NCBI GenBank assembly: GCA_947630765.1
Contig: CANRIX010000020.1
Location: 1 to 38,856, forward strand
Reading direction: 5' to 3'
Length of the DNA stretch: 38,856 nucleotides
DNA from: an uncultured Clostridia bacterium
GTDB taxonomy: Bacteria > Bacillota > Clostridia > Oscillospirales > CAG-382
In this document: positions 16,944 through 23,952 of the stretch, in pieces
Numbering within the stretch: the first letter of the stretch is position 1
Layout of the letters: the number at the start of each line of letters is the position of its first letter
The notes under the pieces: model-generated
What the model saw: the letters and a program-made list of their open reading frames with translations, nothing else
Told to the model about the DNA's origin: nothing
The model's database searches: none
Program-made: the position numbers and the translations under genes

Positions 16944-19538
16944 ATGAAAACGGAACGAATTGTCAACTCGCCGGAAACGCTGTGCGAAACCCTTGCGAGG
17001 GTTCGCGCCTCCCAGCAAACGTACGGCACCTACGGGCAGGAGCAGGTCGACGCCATTTTCAAGGCCGCCGCCCTCGCCGCCAACAAAGCAAGGCTCCCGC
17101 TCGCCAAACAGGCGGTCGAAGAAACGGGAATGGGCTGCGTGGAGGACAAGGTCATCAAGAATAACTACGCCTCCGAGTATATCTACAACGCCTACAAATC
17201 CGTCAAGACCTGCGGCGTCATCGAGGAGGACAAGGCTTTCGGCTACAAGACCATCGCCGAGCCGGTCGGCGTCCTCTCCGCCGTCATTCCGACCACCAAC
17301 CCCACCTCTACTGCCATTTTCAAGTGCCTGCTTGCGCTCAAGACCCGCAACGGCATCATCATCAGCCCCCACCCCCGTGCCAAGGAGTCCACCATCGCGG
17401 CCGCCAAGATCGTGCTGGATGCGGCGGTCAAGGCGGGTGCGCCGGAGGGCATCATCGCGTGGATCGACGAACCCACGCTGGAACTGACCAACCAACTCAT
17501 GTCGGGGTCCGACCTGATCCTCGCGACCGGCGGTCCGGGCATGGTCCAAGCCGCCTATTCCAGCGGGAAACCGGCGGTCGGCGTCGGTGCGGGCAACGTC
17601 CCCGCCGTCATCGACGACAGCGCCGACACGGTGCTGGCGGTCAGCTCGATCCTCCATTCCAAGACGTTTGACAACGGCATGATCTGCGCGTCCGAGCAGT
17701 CGGTCATCGTGCTCGACGCCGTATACGACGCGGTCCGCGCCGAATTCGCCTCGCGGGGCGGTTACTTCATCCCCAAGAAGCAGCTCGACGCGGTCCGGGA
17801 GACCATCCTCCCCGGCGGCAAGCTGAACAGCAAGATCGTCGGACAGACGGCTGAAACCATCGCGAAAATGGCGGGGATCGAGGTTCCCGCCGGCACGAAG
17901 GTGCTGATCGGCGAGGTCACGAGCGTCGAACCGTCTGAGGCGTTCGCCCATGAAAAGCTGTCCCCGGTGCTGGCGATGTACCGCGCCAAGGACTTCGAGG
18001 ACGCGATGAAGAAGGCCGAACGGCTGATCGAGGAGGGCGGCTACGGGCACACCGCTTCCGTCTATCTCGACGTGCTGACGCAGAAGGAAAAGCTGGACGC
18101 CTTCGCCAACCGCATGAAGGCGTGCCGCATCGTGGTCAATTCCCCGTCCTCCCACGGCGGCATCGGCGATATCTACAACTTCAAACTCAAGCCGTCCCTG
18201 ACGCTCGGCTGCGGTTCGTGGGGCGGGAACTCCGTCTCGGAGAACGTCGGCGTCAAGCACCTGCTCAACATCAAAACCGTCGCCGAAAGGAGAGAGAATA
18301 TGCTCTGGTTCCGCGCCCCCGAAAAGGTCTATATCAAGAAGGGCTGCCTGCCGGTCGCGCTGGACGAAGTCGGCACGGTGCTCGCGAAGAAGCGTGCCTT
18401 CATCGTCACGGATACCTTCCTCTATAAGAACGGCTACACCAAGCCGATCACGGACAAACTGGACGAAATGAACATCACCCACACGACGTTCTACAACGTC
18501 GAGCCGGACCCGACGCTGCAATGCGCCGAGGAAGGCGTCGCGCAGATGCGTGCGTTCGAGCCGGACGTCATCATCGCCATCGGCGGCGGTTCCGCGATGG
18601 ACGCGGCGAAGATCATGTGGGTGCTGTACGAGCATCCCGAAGCGGACTTCCAGGATATGGCGATGCGCTTCATGGATATCCGCAAGCGCGTCTACACCTT
18701 CCCGAAGATGGGCGAAAAAGCGTACTTCATCGCGATCCCGACCTCCGCCGGTACCGGCTCCGAGGTCACGCCGTTCGCCGTGATCACCGACGGGTCGACC
18801 AAGTACCCGCTGGCGGATTACGAGCTGATGCCGGACATGGCGATCGTCGACGCGGACATGATGATGACCGCCCCGAAGGGTCTGACCGCCGCATCCGGGA
18901 TCGACGCGGTGTCCCACGCGCTGGAAGCGTATGCGTCCGTGATGGCGACGGATTTCACCGACGGGCTTGCGATCCGCGCCCTGCAGATGATCTTCTCCTA
19001 CCTGCCCCGTGCCTACGACAACGGTCCGAACGACCCGATCGCCCGTGAAAAGATGGCGAATGCGGCGACGATGGCCGGTATGGCGTTCGCGAACGCGTTC
19101 CTCGGCGTGTGCCATTCGATGGCGCACAAGCTCGGTTCCTTCCACCACCTGCCGCACGGCGTGGCGAACGCGCTGATGCTCCCGTACGTCCTGCGGTTCA
19201 ACGCGGCGGAAGCGCCGACCAAAATGGGCACGTTCCCGCAGTACGACCACCCGCACACCCTGCGCCGCTACGCGGAAATCGCCGAGGCGCTCGGGGTTTC
19301 CGGCAAGAACGACGAAGAGAAGCTCGAAGGGCTGATCGCGAAGGTCCAGGAACTCAAGGCGAAGGTCGGGATCAAGCCGTCCATCCAGGCCTACGGGATC
19401 GACGAGCAGGACTTCCTCGCCCGGCTCGACGAGATGACGGAGCAGGCGTTCGACGACCAATGCACCGGCGCGAACCCCCGCTACCCGCTTATGAGCGAGA
19501 TCAAGCAGATGTACCTCGACGCGTATTACGGAAAGTAA
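16944..19538 (+). CDS. adhE: bifunctional acetaldehyde-CoA/alcohol dehydrogenase
   Basis: AdhE reduces acetyl-CoA to acetaldehyde and then ethanol, regenerating two NAD+ in fermentation; it forms long filaments (spirosomes). The 864-residue product has an N-terminal CoA-acylating aldehyde dehydrogenase domain (about 10-440) with nucleophile Cys248 in NGMICASEQS, a linker, and a C-terminal iron-dependent alcohol dehydrogenase (from about 453) with GGGSAMDAAK, the metal ligands Asp654 and His658 (DAVSH), His724 and His738 (HSMAH...LPHG). Length equals E. coli AdhE. ATG 16944 is 8 nt after GGAG; the ATG at 16938 is too close. An internal AAAGGAGAG precedes Met453 at the domain junction. A structured repeat starts directly after the stop. 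Confidence 0.96.
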   Translation: MKTERIVNSPETLCETLARVRASQQTYGTYGQEQVDAIFKAAALAANKARLPLAKQAVEETGMGCVEDKVIKNNYASEYIYNAYKSVKTCGVIEEDKAFGYKTIAEPVGVLSAVIPTTNPTSTAIFKCLLALKTRNGIIISPHPRAKESTIAAAKIVLDAAVKAGAPEGIIAWIDEPTLELTNQLMSGSDLILATGGPGMVQAAYSSGKPAVGVGAGNVPAVIDDSADTVLAVSSILHSKTFDNGMICASEQSVIVLDAVYDAVRAEFASRGGYFIPKKQLDAVRETILPGGKLNSKIVGQTAETIAKMAGIEVPAGTKVLIGEVTSVEPSEAFAHEKLSPVLAMYRAKDFEDAMKKAERLIEEGGYGHTASVYLDVLTQKEKLDAFANRMKACRIVVNSPSSHGGIGDIYNFKLKPSLTLGCGSWGGNSVSENVGVKHLLNIKTVAERRENMLWFRAPEKVYIKKGCLPVALDEVGTVLAKKRAFIVTDTFLYKNGYTKPITDKLDEMNITHTTFYNVEPDPTLQCAEEGVAQMRAFEPDVIIAIGGGSAMDAAKIMWVLYEHPEADFQDMAMRFMDIRKRVYTFPKMGEKAYFIAIPTSAGTGSEVTPFAVITDGSTKYPLADYELMPDMAIVDADMMMTAPKGLTAASGIDAVSHALEAYASVMATDFTDGLAIRALQMIFSYLPRAYDNGPNDPIAREKMANAATMAGMAFANAFLGVCHSMAHKLGSFHHLPHGVANALMLPYVLRFNAAEAPTKMGTFPQYDHPHTLRRYAEIAEALGVSGKNDEEKLEGLIAKVQELKAKVGIKPSIQAYGIDEQDFLARLDEMTEQAFDDQCTGANPRYPLMSEIKQMYLDAYYGK
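18287..18302 (+). promoter_or_regulatory. strong internal ribosome-binding site at the AdhE domain boundary
   Basis: AAGGAG (18287-18292) lies 7 nt before an in-frame ATG (18300) that begins the alcohol dehydrogenase domain at Met453. The Shine-Dalgarno match comes from Arg codons AGG-AGA. A separate 412-residue ADH product could be made; this is an inference. Confidence 0.4.
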
Positions 19539-19750
19539 ACGTTTTGGGGGACAAACGCAATCGCATCGTCGTCGATAGCGACTTTGTCGCTCGCCGCCTC
19601 GCTCTGCGTTTTTCCCCCAATGCCCCCTTTTCGTCGAAAACCGGCTCGGCTTGCGCCACTTCTGACGCCGCCTTCGCCGGTTTTCTCTTAAGGTGCCCCT
19701 CCGGCGGTACACGCCCGCCTACGGGGCGATATTTTCATTGTATTTTTTCG
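19539..19750 (+). repeat. structured intergenic repeat, copy A
   Basis: It begins right after the adhE stop and matches the element at 29789. Helix 1: TTGGGGG-AC-AAACGCA (19544-19559) with TGCGTTT-TT-CCCCCAA (19605-19620). Helix 2: AAAACCGGC (19637-19645) with GCCGGTTTT (19676-19684). Helix 3: GCCCC (19695-19699) with GGGGC (19723-19727), enclosing GGCGG/CCGCC (19703-19707/19715-19719). It ends in a T-rich tract with ATTGTATTTTT. No coding capacity is credible. Probably acts in the 3'-UTR RNA; function unknown. Confidence 0.75.
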
Positions 19751-19761
19751 TCAAATTCCCC

Positions 19762-19790
19762 TTGTTTTTTCGGTTCAAACGTGGTACAAT
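19762..19790 (+). promoter_or_regulatory. promoter of the FTR-like gene and trxA
   Basis: TTGTTT (19762-19767), 17-nt spacer, TACAAT (19785-19790); 15 bases from the -35 box onward are identical to the adhE promoter. Confidence 0.8.
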
Positions 19791-19815
19791 ACAGGCAGAA
19801 AGGCAGGGTTCCCCG

Positions 19816-20013
19816 ATGAAGATCCGTCTCAACGAGGACGAAGAGATCGTCCGCACCGTCCGTGAAGGGCTCGCAAAAAAGGGCGGATACTGCCCGTGCA
19901 GGGTCGGCAAGAGCGAGGACATCAAGTGCATGTGCAAGGAGTTCCGCGAGCAGATCGCCGACCCGGACTTCGAGGGATACTGCCACTGTATGCTCTACTA
20001 CAAAGAAAAATAA
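19816..20013 (+). CDS. ferredoxin:thioredoxin reductase catalytic-chain-like protein
   Basis: A 65-residue protein with three Cys-X-Cys motifs: CPC (26-28), CMC (38-40) and CHC (56-58), in the order of the ferredoxin:thioredoxin reductase catalytic subunit, which uses a 4Fe-4S cluster and an active-site disulfide to pass electrons from ferredoxin to thioredoxin. The surrounding KKGGYCPCR, CKEF and EGYCHCMLYY match the family, but the spacing (9 and 15 residues) differs from the plant/cyanobacterial 16 and 8, and no variable subunit is nearby. It lies 21 nt upstream of thioredoxin, which supports a redox role. The ATG at 19816 follows AAAGGCAGG; the upstream in-frame extension covers the promoter and is excluded. 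Confidence 0.82.
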   Translation: MKIRLNEDEEIVRTVREGLAKKGGYCPCRVGKSEDIKCMCKEFREQIADPDFEGYCHCMLYYKEK

Positions 20014-20034
20014 GGAAAGGAACGGTCATTTGGC

Positions 20035-20346
20035 ATGGCGGAAATCAAACTGACGGGATCCAACTTTGAGAAGGAGGCGCTGCGAAGCGACCGCCTCGTG
20101 CTCATCGACTTTTGGGCGGAATGGTGCGGTCCGTGCCGCATGCTCGCCCCGGTCATCTCGGAGATTGCCGAGGAGCACCCGGAGTGGAAGGTCTGCAAGG
20201 TCAACGTGGACGAGGAGGCGGAGCTTGCCGCCCGGTACGGGGTATCGAGCATTCCGACGGTGATCCGCATGGAGAACGGCGCGGACGTCGCGAAATCGGT
20301 CGGCTACCTGCCGAAGGAAGCCCTGCTCGACGAACTGGGACTGTAA
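20035..20346 (+). CDS. trxA: thioredoxin
   Basis: A 103-residue classical thioredoxin, a cytoplasmic dithiol carrier. It has the active site WCGPC (Cys31, Cys34) in FWAEWCGPCRMLAPV, the cis-proline loop SSIPTV and the C-terminal glycine in VGYLPKE. Length is typical. An AAGGAAAGGAA ribosome site lies somewhat far (about 13 nt) upstream. It shares a promoter and terminator with the FTR-like gene, so the pair is likely a ferredoxin-driven thioredoxin reduction module. Confidence 0.95.
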   Translation: MAEIKLTGSNFEKEALRSDRLVLIDFWAEWCGPCRMLAPVISEIAEEHPEWKVCKVNVDEEAELAARYGVSSIPTVIRMENGADVAKSVGYLPKEALLDELGL

Positions 20347-20360
20347 ACCGATCCCCTGAA

Positions 20361-20396
20361 CCGCTCCCGACAAATGCTGTCGGGGGCGGTTTTTTC
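20361..20396 (+). terminator. rho-independent terminator after trxA
   Basis: CCGCTCCCGACA (20361-20372) pairs with TGTCGGGGGCGG (20378-20389) over a 5-nt loop (one G-T pair), then TTTTTT. Confidence 0.93.
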
Positions 20397-20451
20397 GCCA
20401 GAAATACAACCTACGGTTGCGAAACGGCGGCAAAACGCAACAAATATACCC

Positions 20452-20480
20452 TTGTAAATTGAATTTCGCTTTGCTATACT
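20452..20480 (+). promoter_or_regulatory. promoter of the XRE regulator gene
   Basis: TTGTAA (20452-20457), 17-nt spacer, TATACT (20475-20480). Confidence 0.75.
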
Positions 20481-20548
20481 GGCAGTACCGGGAGCGCAGG
20501 GCGCCGGCGATTCCCGCGAATTGCAAACAGAAAGGACGGAATCACGTC

Positions 20549-21397
20549 ATGTTGGATCAAACCCTTTTCGGAGAAAAGCTCCGGAATCACCGCAAAAACC
20601 TCGGTCTTTCGCAGGAGGAGGTCGCGCAAAAGGTCGGCGTGTCCGCACAGGCGATTTCCAAATGGGAGAACGGGGAATGCCTGCCGGACTGCTTCAATTT
20701 GGCCGCGGTCAGCGAACTGTACGGCATTTCGACGGATCTGCTGTTGGAAACGGAAACGTCCAAGGACATCGAGCGGGTGGCGGCAAAAATCGAGCAGCTC
20801 GCGGACGAATACGTCTGGACGCAAAACGAGCTGGGGCGCTACGACGGTCCCGCGTGGAACGGACAGAAAAGCGCACACCGGGACCTCGGTGCGGACCTGC
20901 TGAAGCTGTGGAAAGGCATCTACTTCATCGAAACCGGCAACCGCGAAGTGCAGAAAAAGGACAAGGAAAAAGGAAACCTCCGCATCAAAAGCGATTTCGG
21001 CATGAAAGTCTGGGACGACGACGGGGTGGTCGCCGTCGTGGATAACCGGCTGTTCGACCGTCTGGACCAGTTCGACGACCGTTCGTATGCGATCATGCAG
21101 ACCCTATGCACGGAGGACTGTATGAAACTGCTTTCCCTTTTCCCACGGGAAGGGACCGCCATCGAAAAAGAAGCGCTTGCGGAGAAAAGCGGGATCCTGC
21201 CTTCCCGTCTGGACCCGCTCCTGTTGACGCTGCTGGAGGCGCAGGTCATCGAATATGTCACCCCGGGGCGGCACAATCCGTCCGCAGGGTACAAAATTTC
21301 CGGGCATTACGGCGTCGCCGCCTATCTGGCGCTGGCGTCCCTGTTCCTCCTGTCCAAGACCACCTACACGCTTACGGAGTATCTTCCCGACGCGTAA
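20549..21397 (+). CDS. XRE-family transcriptional regulator
   Basis: A 282-residue regulator with an N-terminal Cro/C1-type helix-turn-helix (about 8-62; LGLSQEEVAQKVGVSAQAIS then KWENGECLPD), a middle region of unknown fold, and a second winged-helix-like segment near the C-terminus (ALAEKSGILPSRLDPLLLTL, then a wing with Gly/Arg/His). Such two-domain XRE proteins often answer to a ligand or protein signal. The ATG at 20549 follows AAAGGA at about 12 nt; the in-frame extension upstream runs through the promoter and is excluded. It is monocistronic between its own promoter and a strong terminator. Target genes are unknown. Confidence 0.85.
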   Translation: MLDQTLFGEKLRNHRKNLGLSQEEVAQKVGVSAQAISKWENGECLPDCFNLAAVSELYGISTDLLLETETSKDIERVAAKIEQLADEYVWTQNELGRYDGPAWNGQKSAHRDLGADLLKLWKGIYFIETGNREVQKKDKEKGNLRIKSDFGMKVWDDDGVVAVVDNRLFDRLDQFDDRSYAIMQTLCTEDCMKLLSLFPREGTAIEKEALAEKSGILPSRLDPLLLTLLEAQVIEYVTPGRHNPSAGYKISGHYGVAAYLALASLFLLSKTTYTLTEYLPDA

Positions 21398-21412
21398 AGC
21401 AAAAAACGCAAG

Positions 21413-21441
21413 GCGCCGTGCATGATGCACGGCGCTTTTTT
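21413..21441. terminator. terminator of the XRE gene, possibly bidirectional
   Basis: GCGCCGTGCAT (21413-21423) and ATGCACGGCGC (21425-21435) form an 11-bp perfect stem with T6 after it; A6 shortly before it gives a weaker minus-strand tail towards the convergent aldo/keto reductase gene. Confidence 0.9.
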
Positions 21442-21533
21442 GCGGGAAAGCAGAGTTTGACCGGCTTCCCTATGCAAAATCGTGTTTCGTTCTTTTCTGA
21501 AGCAAAGGGCATTTCCCTTGTTTTCGTGATTTT

Positions 21534-22550
21534 TTAGTACCAATCGTGTTTTTCGTGTCTGTCCAGTTCGTTGATCCGCTGCATTTCCGCGTCCGTGAGT
21601 GCAAAACCAAACAGGTCGAGATTTTCCCGGATGTGGTCGGGGTTGCTCGAACCGGGAATGACCACCACGCCCTTTTGCAGATTCCACCGCAAAATCACCT
21701 GTGCCGAGGTAACATCGTGCGCTTCTGCGATCTCGGAAATGACGCTGTCGCCGAGCAATTCCGAGGTGTGTCCTCTGCCGCCGAAGGGATACCACCCCTG
21801 CACGACGATCCCGAGATTTTGGATATACGGGATCACGTCGTTTTCCTGATAGTACGGGTGGATCTCATTCTGCACCAGCGCCGGGGGGATATGCACCTGC
21901 GGCAGAAACTCCTCCAGTTCCTCCACATAGAAGTTTGACAGCCCGAGCGAGTGAATTTTTCCGTCCTCTACGAATTTTTCCATCGCAAGATAGGCTTTCA
22001 CGTCGTTTTCGCCGGGGTGATGGAGCAGCATCATGTCGATGTAGCCGATGTCCAGCTTGTCGAGCGCATCCTGGATCGCCTTTTCGGGGTTCGCAAACTG
22101 CTCGCCGGGATAGATTTTCGTAATGACGAAGATCTCCTCCCTCGGTACATCGGAATCGCGAACCGCCCGACCGACTGCCGCCTCGTTGCCGTACATATAT
22201 GCCGTGTCGATCAGCCGCCCGCCGGATTCGAGCAGTGCCGTCACCGAGTTGTAACATTCTTCATCCGAAAGGCTGTAGGTTCCCAGCCCTAGGATCGGCA
22301 TTTCATAGCCGCTGTTCAGCAGTACGGTTTTCTTTTCAAAGTCGAATTTGCCGACCTCGGCGGAACCGGTCGTTTCGTTCGGTTTTATGTCGTCTTCTTT
22401 CGATTCCTTCTCTTGATTGGAAGTAGGCGCTGTGCTTTCGCTACTTGCAGTCTCCCCGCTTGCGATTTCCGTTTGTTCTGCATTTTCGCTGCAGGCGGTA
22501 CAGCTAAGGAGCAACGTCAACAAGAGGATCGCCGAAATCAGCCGTTTCAC
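21534..22550 (-). CDS. aldo/keto reductase with lipoprotein signal peptide
   Basis: A 338-residue aldo/keto reductase, a family that reduces carbonyls with NADPH in a TIM barrel. The catalytic tetrad is present: Asp and Tyr in LIDTAYMYGNE, Lys in VITKIYP, His in LLHHPGE; the late IPGSSNPDHIREN is the cofactor-phosphate loop. Unusually, it begins with a signal peptide (MKRLISAILLLTLLLSC) with a lipobox at Cys17 or Cys20, then about 45 Ser/Glu/Thr-rich linker residues before the barrel. The GTG at 22550 sits 7 nt after GGAGG, whereas the ATG at 22556 is one base from it, so GTG is the start. It is the last gene of a three-gene operon. How an exported enzyme would get NADPH is unclear. Confidence 0.88.
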   Translation of the reverse strand: MKRLISAILLLTLLLSCTACSENAEQTEIASGETASSESTAPTSNQEKESKEDDIKPNETTGSAEVGKFDFEKKTVLLNSGYEMPILGLGTYSLSDEECYNSVTALLESGGRLIDTAYMYGNEAAVGRAVRDSDVPREEIFVITKIYPGEQFANPEKAIQDALDKLDIGYIDMMLLHHPGENDVKAYLAMEKFVEDGKIHSLGLSNFYVEELEEFLPQVHIPPALVQNEIHPYYQENDVIPYIQNLGIVVQGWYPFGGRGHTSELLGDSVISEIAEAHDVTSAQVILRWNLQKGVVVIPGSSNPDHIRENLDLFGFALTDAEMQRINELDRHEKHDWY

Positions 22551-22581
22551 CTTCATCCCTCCGTTTCTGTTCGCATGATTT

Positions 22582-23592
22582 TTACTTCAAATATTCCGTA
22601 AAGAATTGCGTGAGCTTGTCAAACGGAATGGCATTCTTCCCCCCGCCGTCATAGAGATCGGTGTGAACGGCGTCCGGGATGATCAGCAGTTCCTTGTTAT
22701 CCGTGTACTTGCTGTCCTTGGTCATATTGGCGTATGCGTCCTTTGAGAAGTAGCAGGAGTGCGCCTTTTCTCCGTGCATAATCAGCACAGCGTTTCTGAT
22801 CTCATTGCTGTATTTGAGAATGGGCTGATTAAGGAAGGACTCACAGCCGATCACATTCCACCCGCCGTTGGAGTTGAGGCTGCGGGGATGATAGCCTCGC
22901 TTCGTCTTGTAATAATCATAATAATCCTTCACAAAGAATGGCGTATCCTCCGGCAGCGGATCGACCACACCGCCGCCGAGGGCATATTCTCCCGCCTGCA
23001 AATCCGCAAGCCGCTGGGCGCACACGGACGCCCGCTTTTGATATCGGGCTTCCTCGCTGTCCTCGGCGTCAAAATAACCGTTGGCGTTCACCCTCGTCAT
23101 GTCGTACATCGTGGAGGCGACTGTCGCTTTGATTCTCGTATCCAGCGCCGCCGTGTTCAGCGCCATACCGCCCCAGCCGCAGATACCGATGATGCCGATG
23201 CGGTCGGGATCGACCTTCTCGTGCAGGGACAGAAAATCCACCGCCGCCATAAAGTCTTCGGTGTTGATGTCGGGGGACGCCATGTAATGGACATTTCCTC
23301 CGCTCTCGCCGGTGAAGGAGGGGTCAAAGGCAACCGTCAGAAATCCACGCTCCGCCATCGTCTGCGCATACAGCCCCGCCGCCTGCTCTTTGACTGCCCC
23401 AAAGGGGCCGCAAACGGCAATCGCCGGGAGTCTACCTTCCGCATTTTTCGGCACATACAAATCTGCCGCCAGCGTGATACCGTAGCGATTCACAAAGGTC
23501 ACCTTGCTGTGGTCTACTTTCTCGCTCTTTGGGAAGGTTTTGTCCCATTCCGCCGTCAGTTTCAGTTCTTCCTTTTTCATGATGTTTGCCAT
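22582..23592 (-). CDS. alpha/beta hydrolase, dienelactone-hydrolase-like, Cys nucleophile
   Basis: A 336-residue alpha/beta hydrolase of the COG1073 (YcjY-like) group. The nucleophile elbow reads GICGWGG (136-142) with Cys138 instead of Ser, as in dienelactone hydrolases; AVCGPFG (60-65) forms the oxyanion region, and the catalytic His lies in IPDAVHTDLYD near residue 310. No signal peptide is seen, so it acts in the cytoplasm. AAAGG lies directly before ATG 23592 (no spacing), so the in-frame ATG at 23580 (MKKEELKL) may be the real start. The neighbours are an aldo/keto reductase downstream and a small protein 7 nt upstream. Substrate unknown. Confidence 0.83.
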   Translation of the reverse strand: MANIMKKEELKLTAEWDKTFPKSEKVDHSKVTFVNRYGITLAADLYVPKNAEGRLPAIAVCGPFGAVKEQAAGLYAQTMAERGFLTVAFDPSFTGESGGNVHYMASPDINTEDFMAAVDFLSLHEKVDPDRIGIIGICGWGGMALNTAALDTRIKATVASTMYDMTRVNANGYFDAEDSEEARYQKRASVCAQRLADLQAGEYALGGGVVDPLPEDTPFFVKDYYDYYKTKRGYHPRSLNSNGGWNVIGCESFLNQPILKYSNEIRNAVLIMHGEKAHSCYFSKDAYANMTKDSKYTDNKELLIIPDAVHTDLYDGGGKNAIPFDKLTQFFTEYLK

Positions 23593-23599
23593 CCTTTCG

Positions 23600-23827
23600 T
23601 TATTTTGTTGATTGTTTTTCGGTTTGCCGAATCAGATAATCCATAAGGTCAACCCGCTTTTGGCTTTCGTGCATTCGGTCAAGCAACCCGCAACGGCACT
23701 GCTTGAGGAATCTTGTCAGTTCGCCAAGGTCGCCCGCTTGCAGGATACGTTCGGCCTTCTCGATTTCCTCCGCCGTGCATCCCGCGTCGGCCATTCCCGT
23801 GAACAGATTCTCCGTTTGTTCTCTCAT
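23600..23827 (-). CDS. small helical protein, unknown function
   Basis: A 75-residue protein, predicted mostly helical, with many Glu/Lys/Arg residues and a short CRCG stretch (residues 44-47). It has a good ribosome site (AAAGGGTGAG before ATG 23827), keeps the same reading direction as the hydrolase and ends 7 nt before it, so it opens the operon controlled by the divergent LysR gene. I do not recognise a family. Its size and charge would fit a small adaptor or MerR-tail-like helical piece, but this is a guess. Confidence 0.65.
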   Translation of the reverse strand: MREQTENLFTGMADAGCTAEEIEKAERILQAGDLGELTRFLKQCRCGLLDRMHESQKRVDLMDYLIRQTEKQSTK

Positions 23828-23867
23828 TGTCTCACCCTTTCCGAGCCCGACTTTTTTCTGACATCAC

Positions 23868-23873
23868 CAGTAT
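23868..23873 (-). promoter_or_regulatory. -10 box of the hydrolase/aldo-keto reductase operon
   Basis: TATACT on the minus strand about 40 nt before the first gene of the operon. The -35 region is poor, as expected for a promoter that needs a LysR-type activator. Confidence 0.45.
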
Positions 23874-23879
23874 AGCATA

Positions 23880-23908
23880 TTGACTTTTTCTCCGCTAATG
23901 GTTATAAT
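23880..23908 (+). promoter_or_regulatory. promoter of the LysR gene
   Basis: TTGACT (23880-23885), 17-nt spacer, TATAAT (23903-23908). Confidence 0.82.
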
Positions 23909-23914
23909 GAATAT

Positions 23915-23941
23915 CGTGATATTCTTTTTCGGAATATCACG
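23915..23941. promoter_or_regulatory. palindromic operator candidate at the LysR start site
   Basis: CGTGATATTC (23915-23924) and GAATATCACG (23932-23941) are a perfect 10-bp inverted repeat with a 7-nt spacer. It covers the expected transcription start of the LysR gene and lies 12 nt before its ATG, which suits autorepression. Confidence 0.6.
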
Positions 23942-23952
23942 GAGGAGTCAGT

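Noticed and set aside
16605..19712. A 1035-codon open frame antisense to adhE
   Set aside because: It mirrors a strongly conserved gene, has Arg/His/Asp/Val-rich low-information sequence typical of antisense frames in GC-rich DNA, and has no ribosome site.
19539..19740. Similar minus-strand peptides (ENRRRRRQ...WRKPS) coded by both repeat copies
   Set aside because: The similarity follows from DNA repeat identity; frames differ outside, there is no start signal, and helix-preserving changes explain conservation better.
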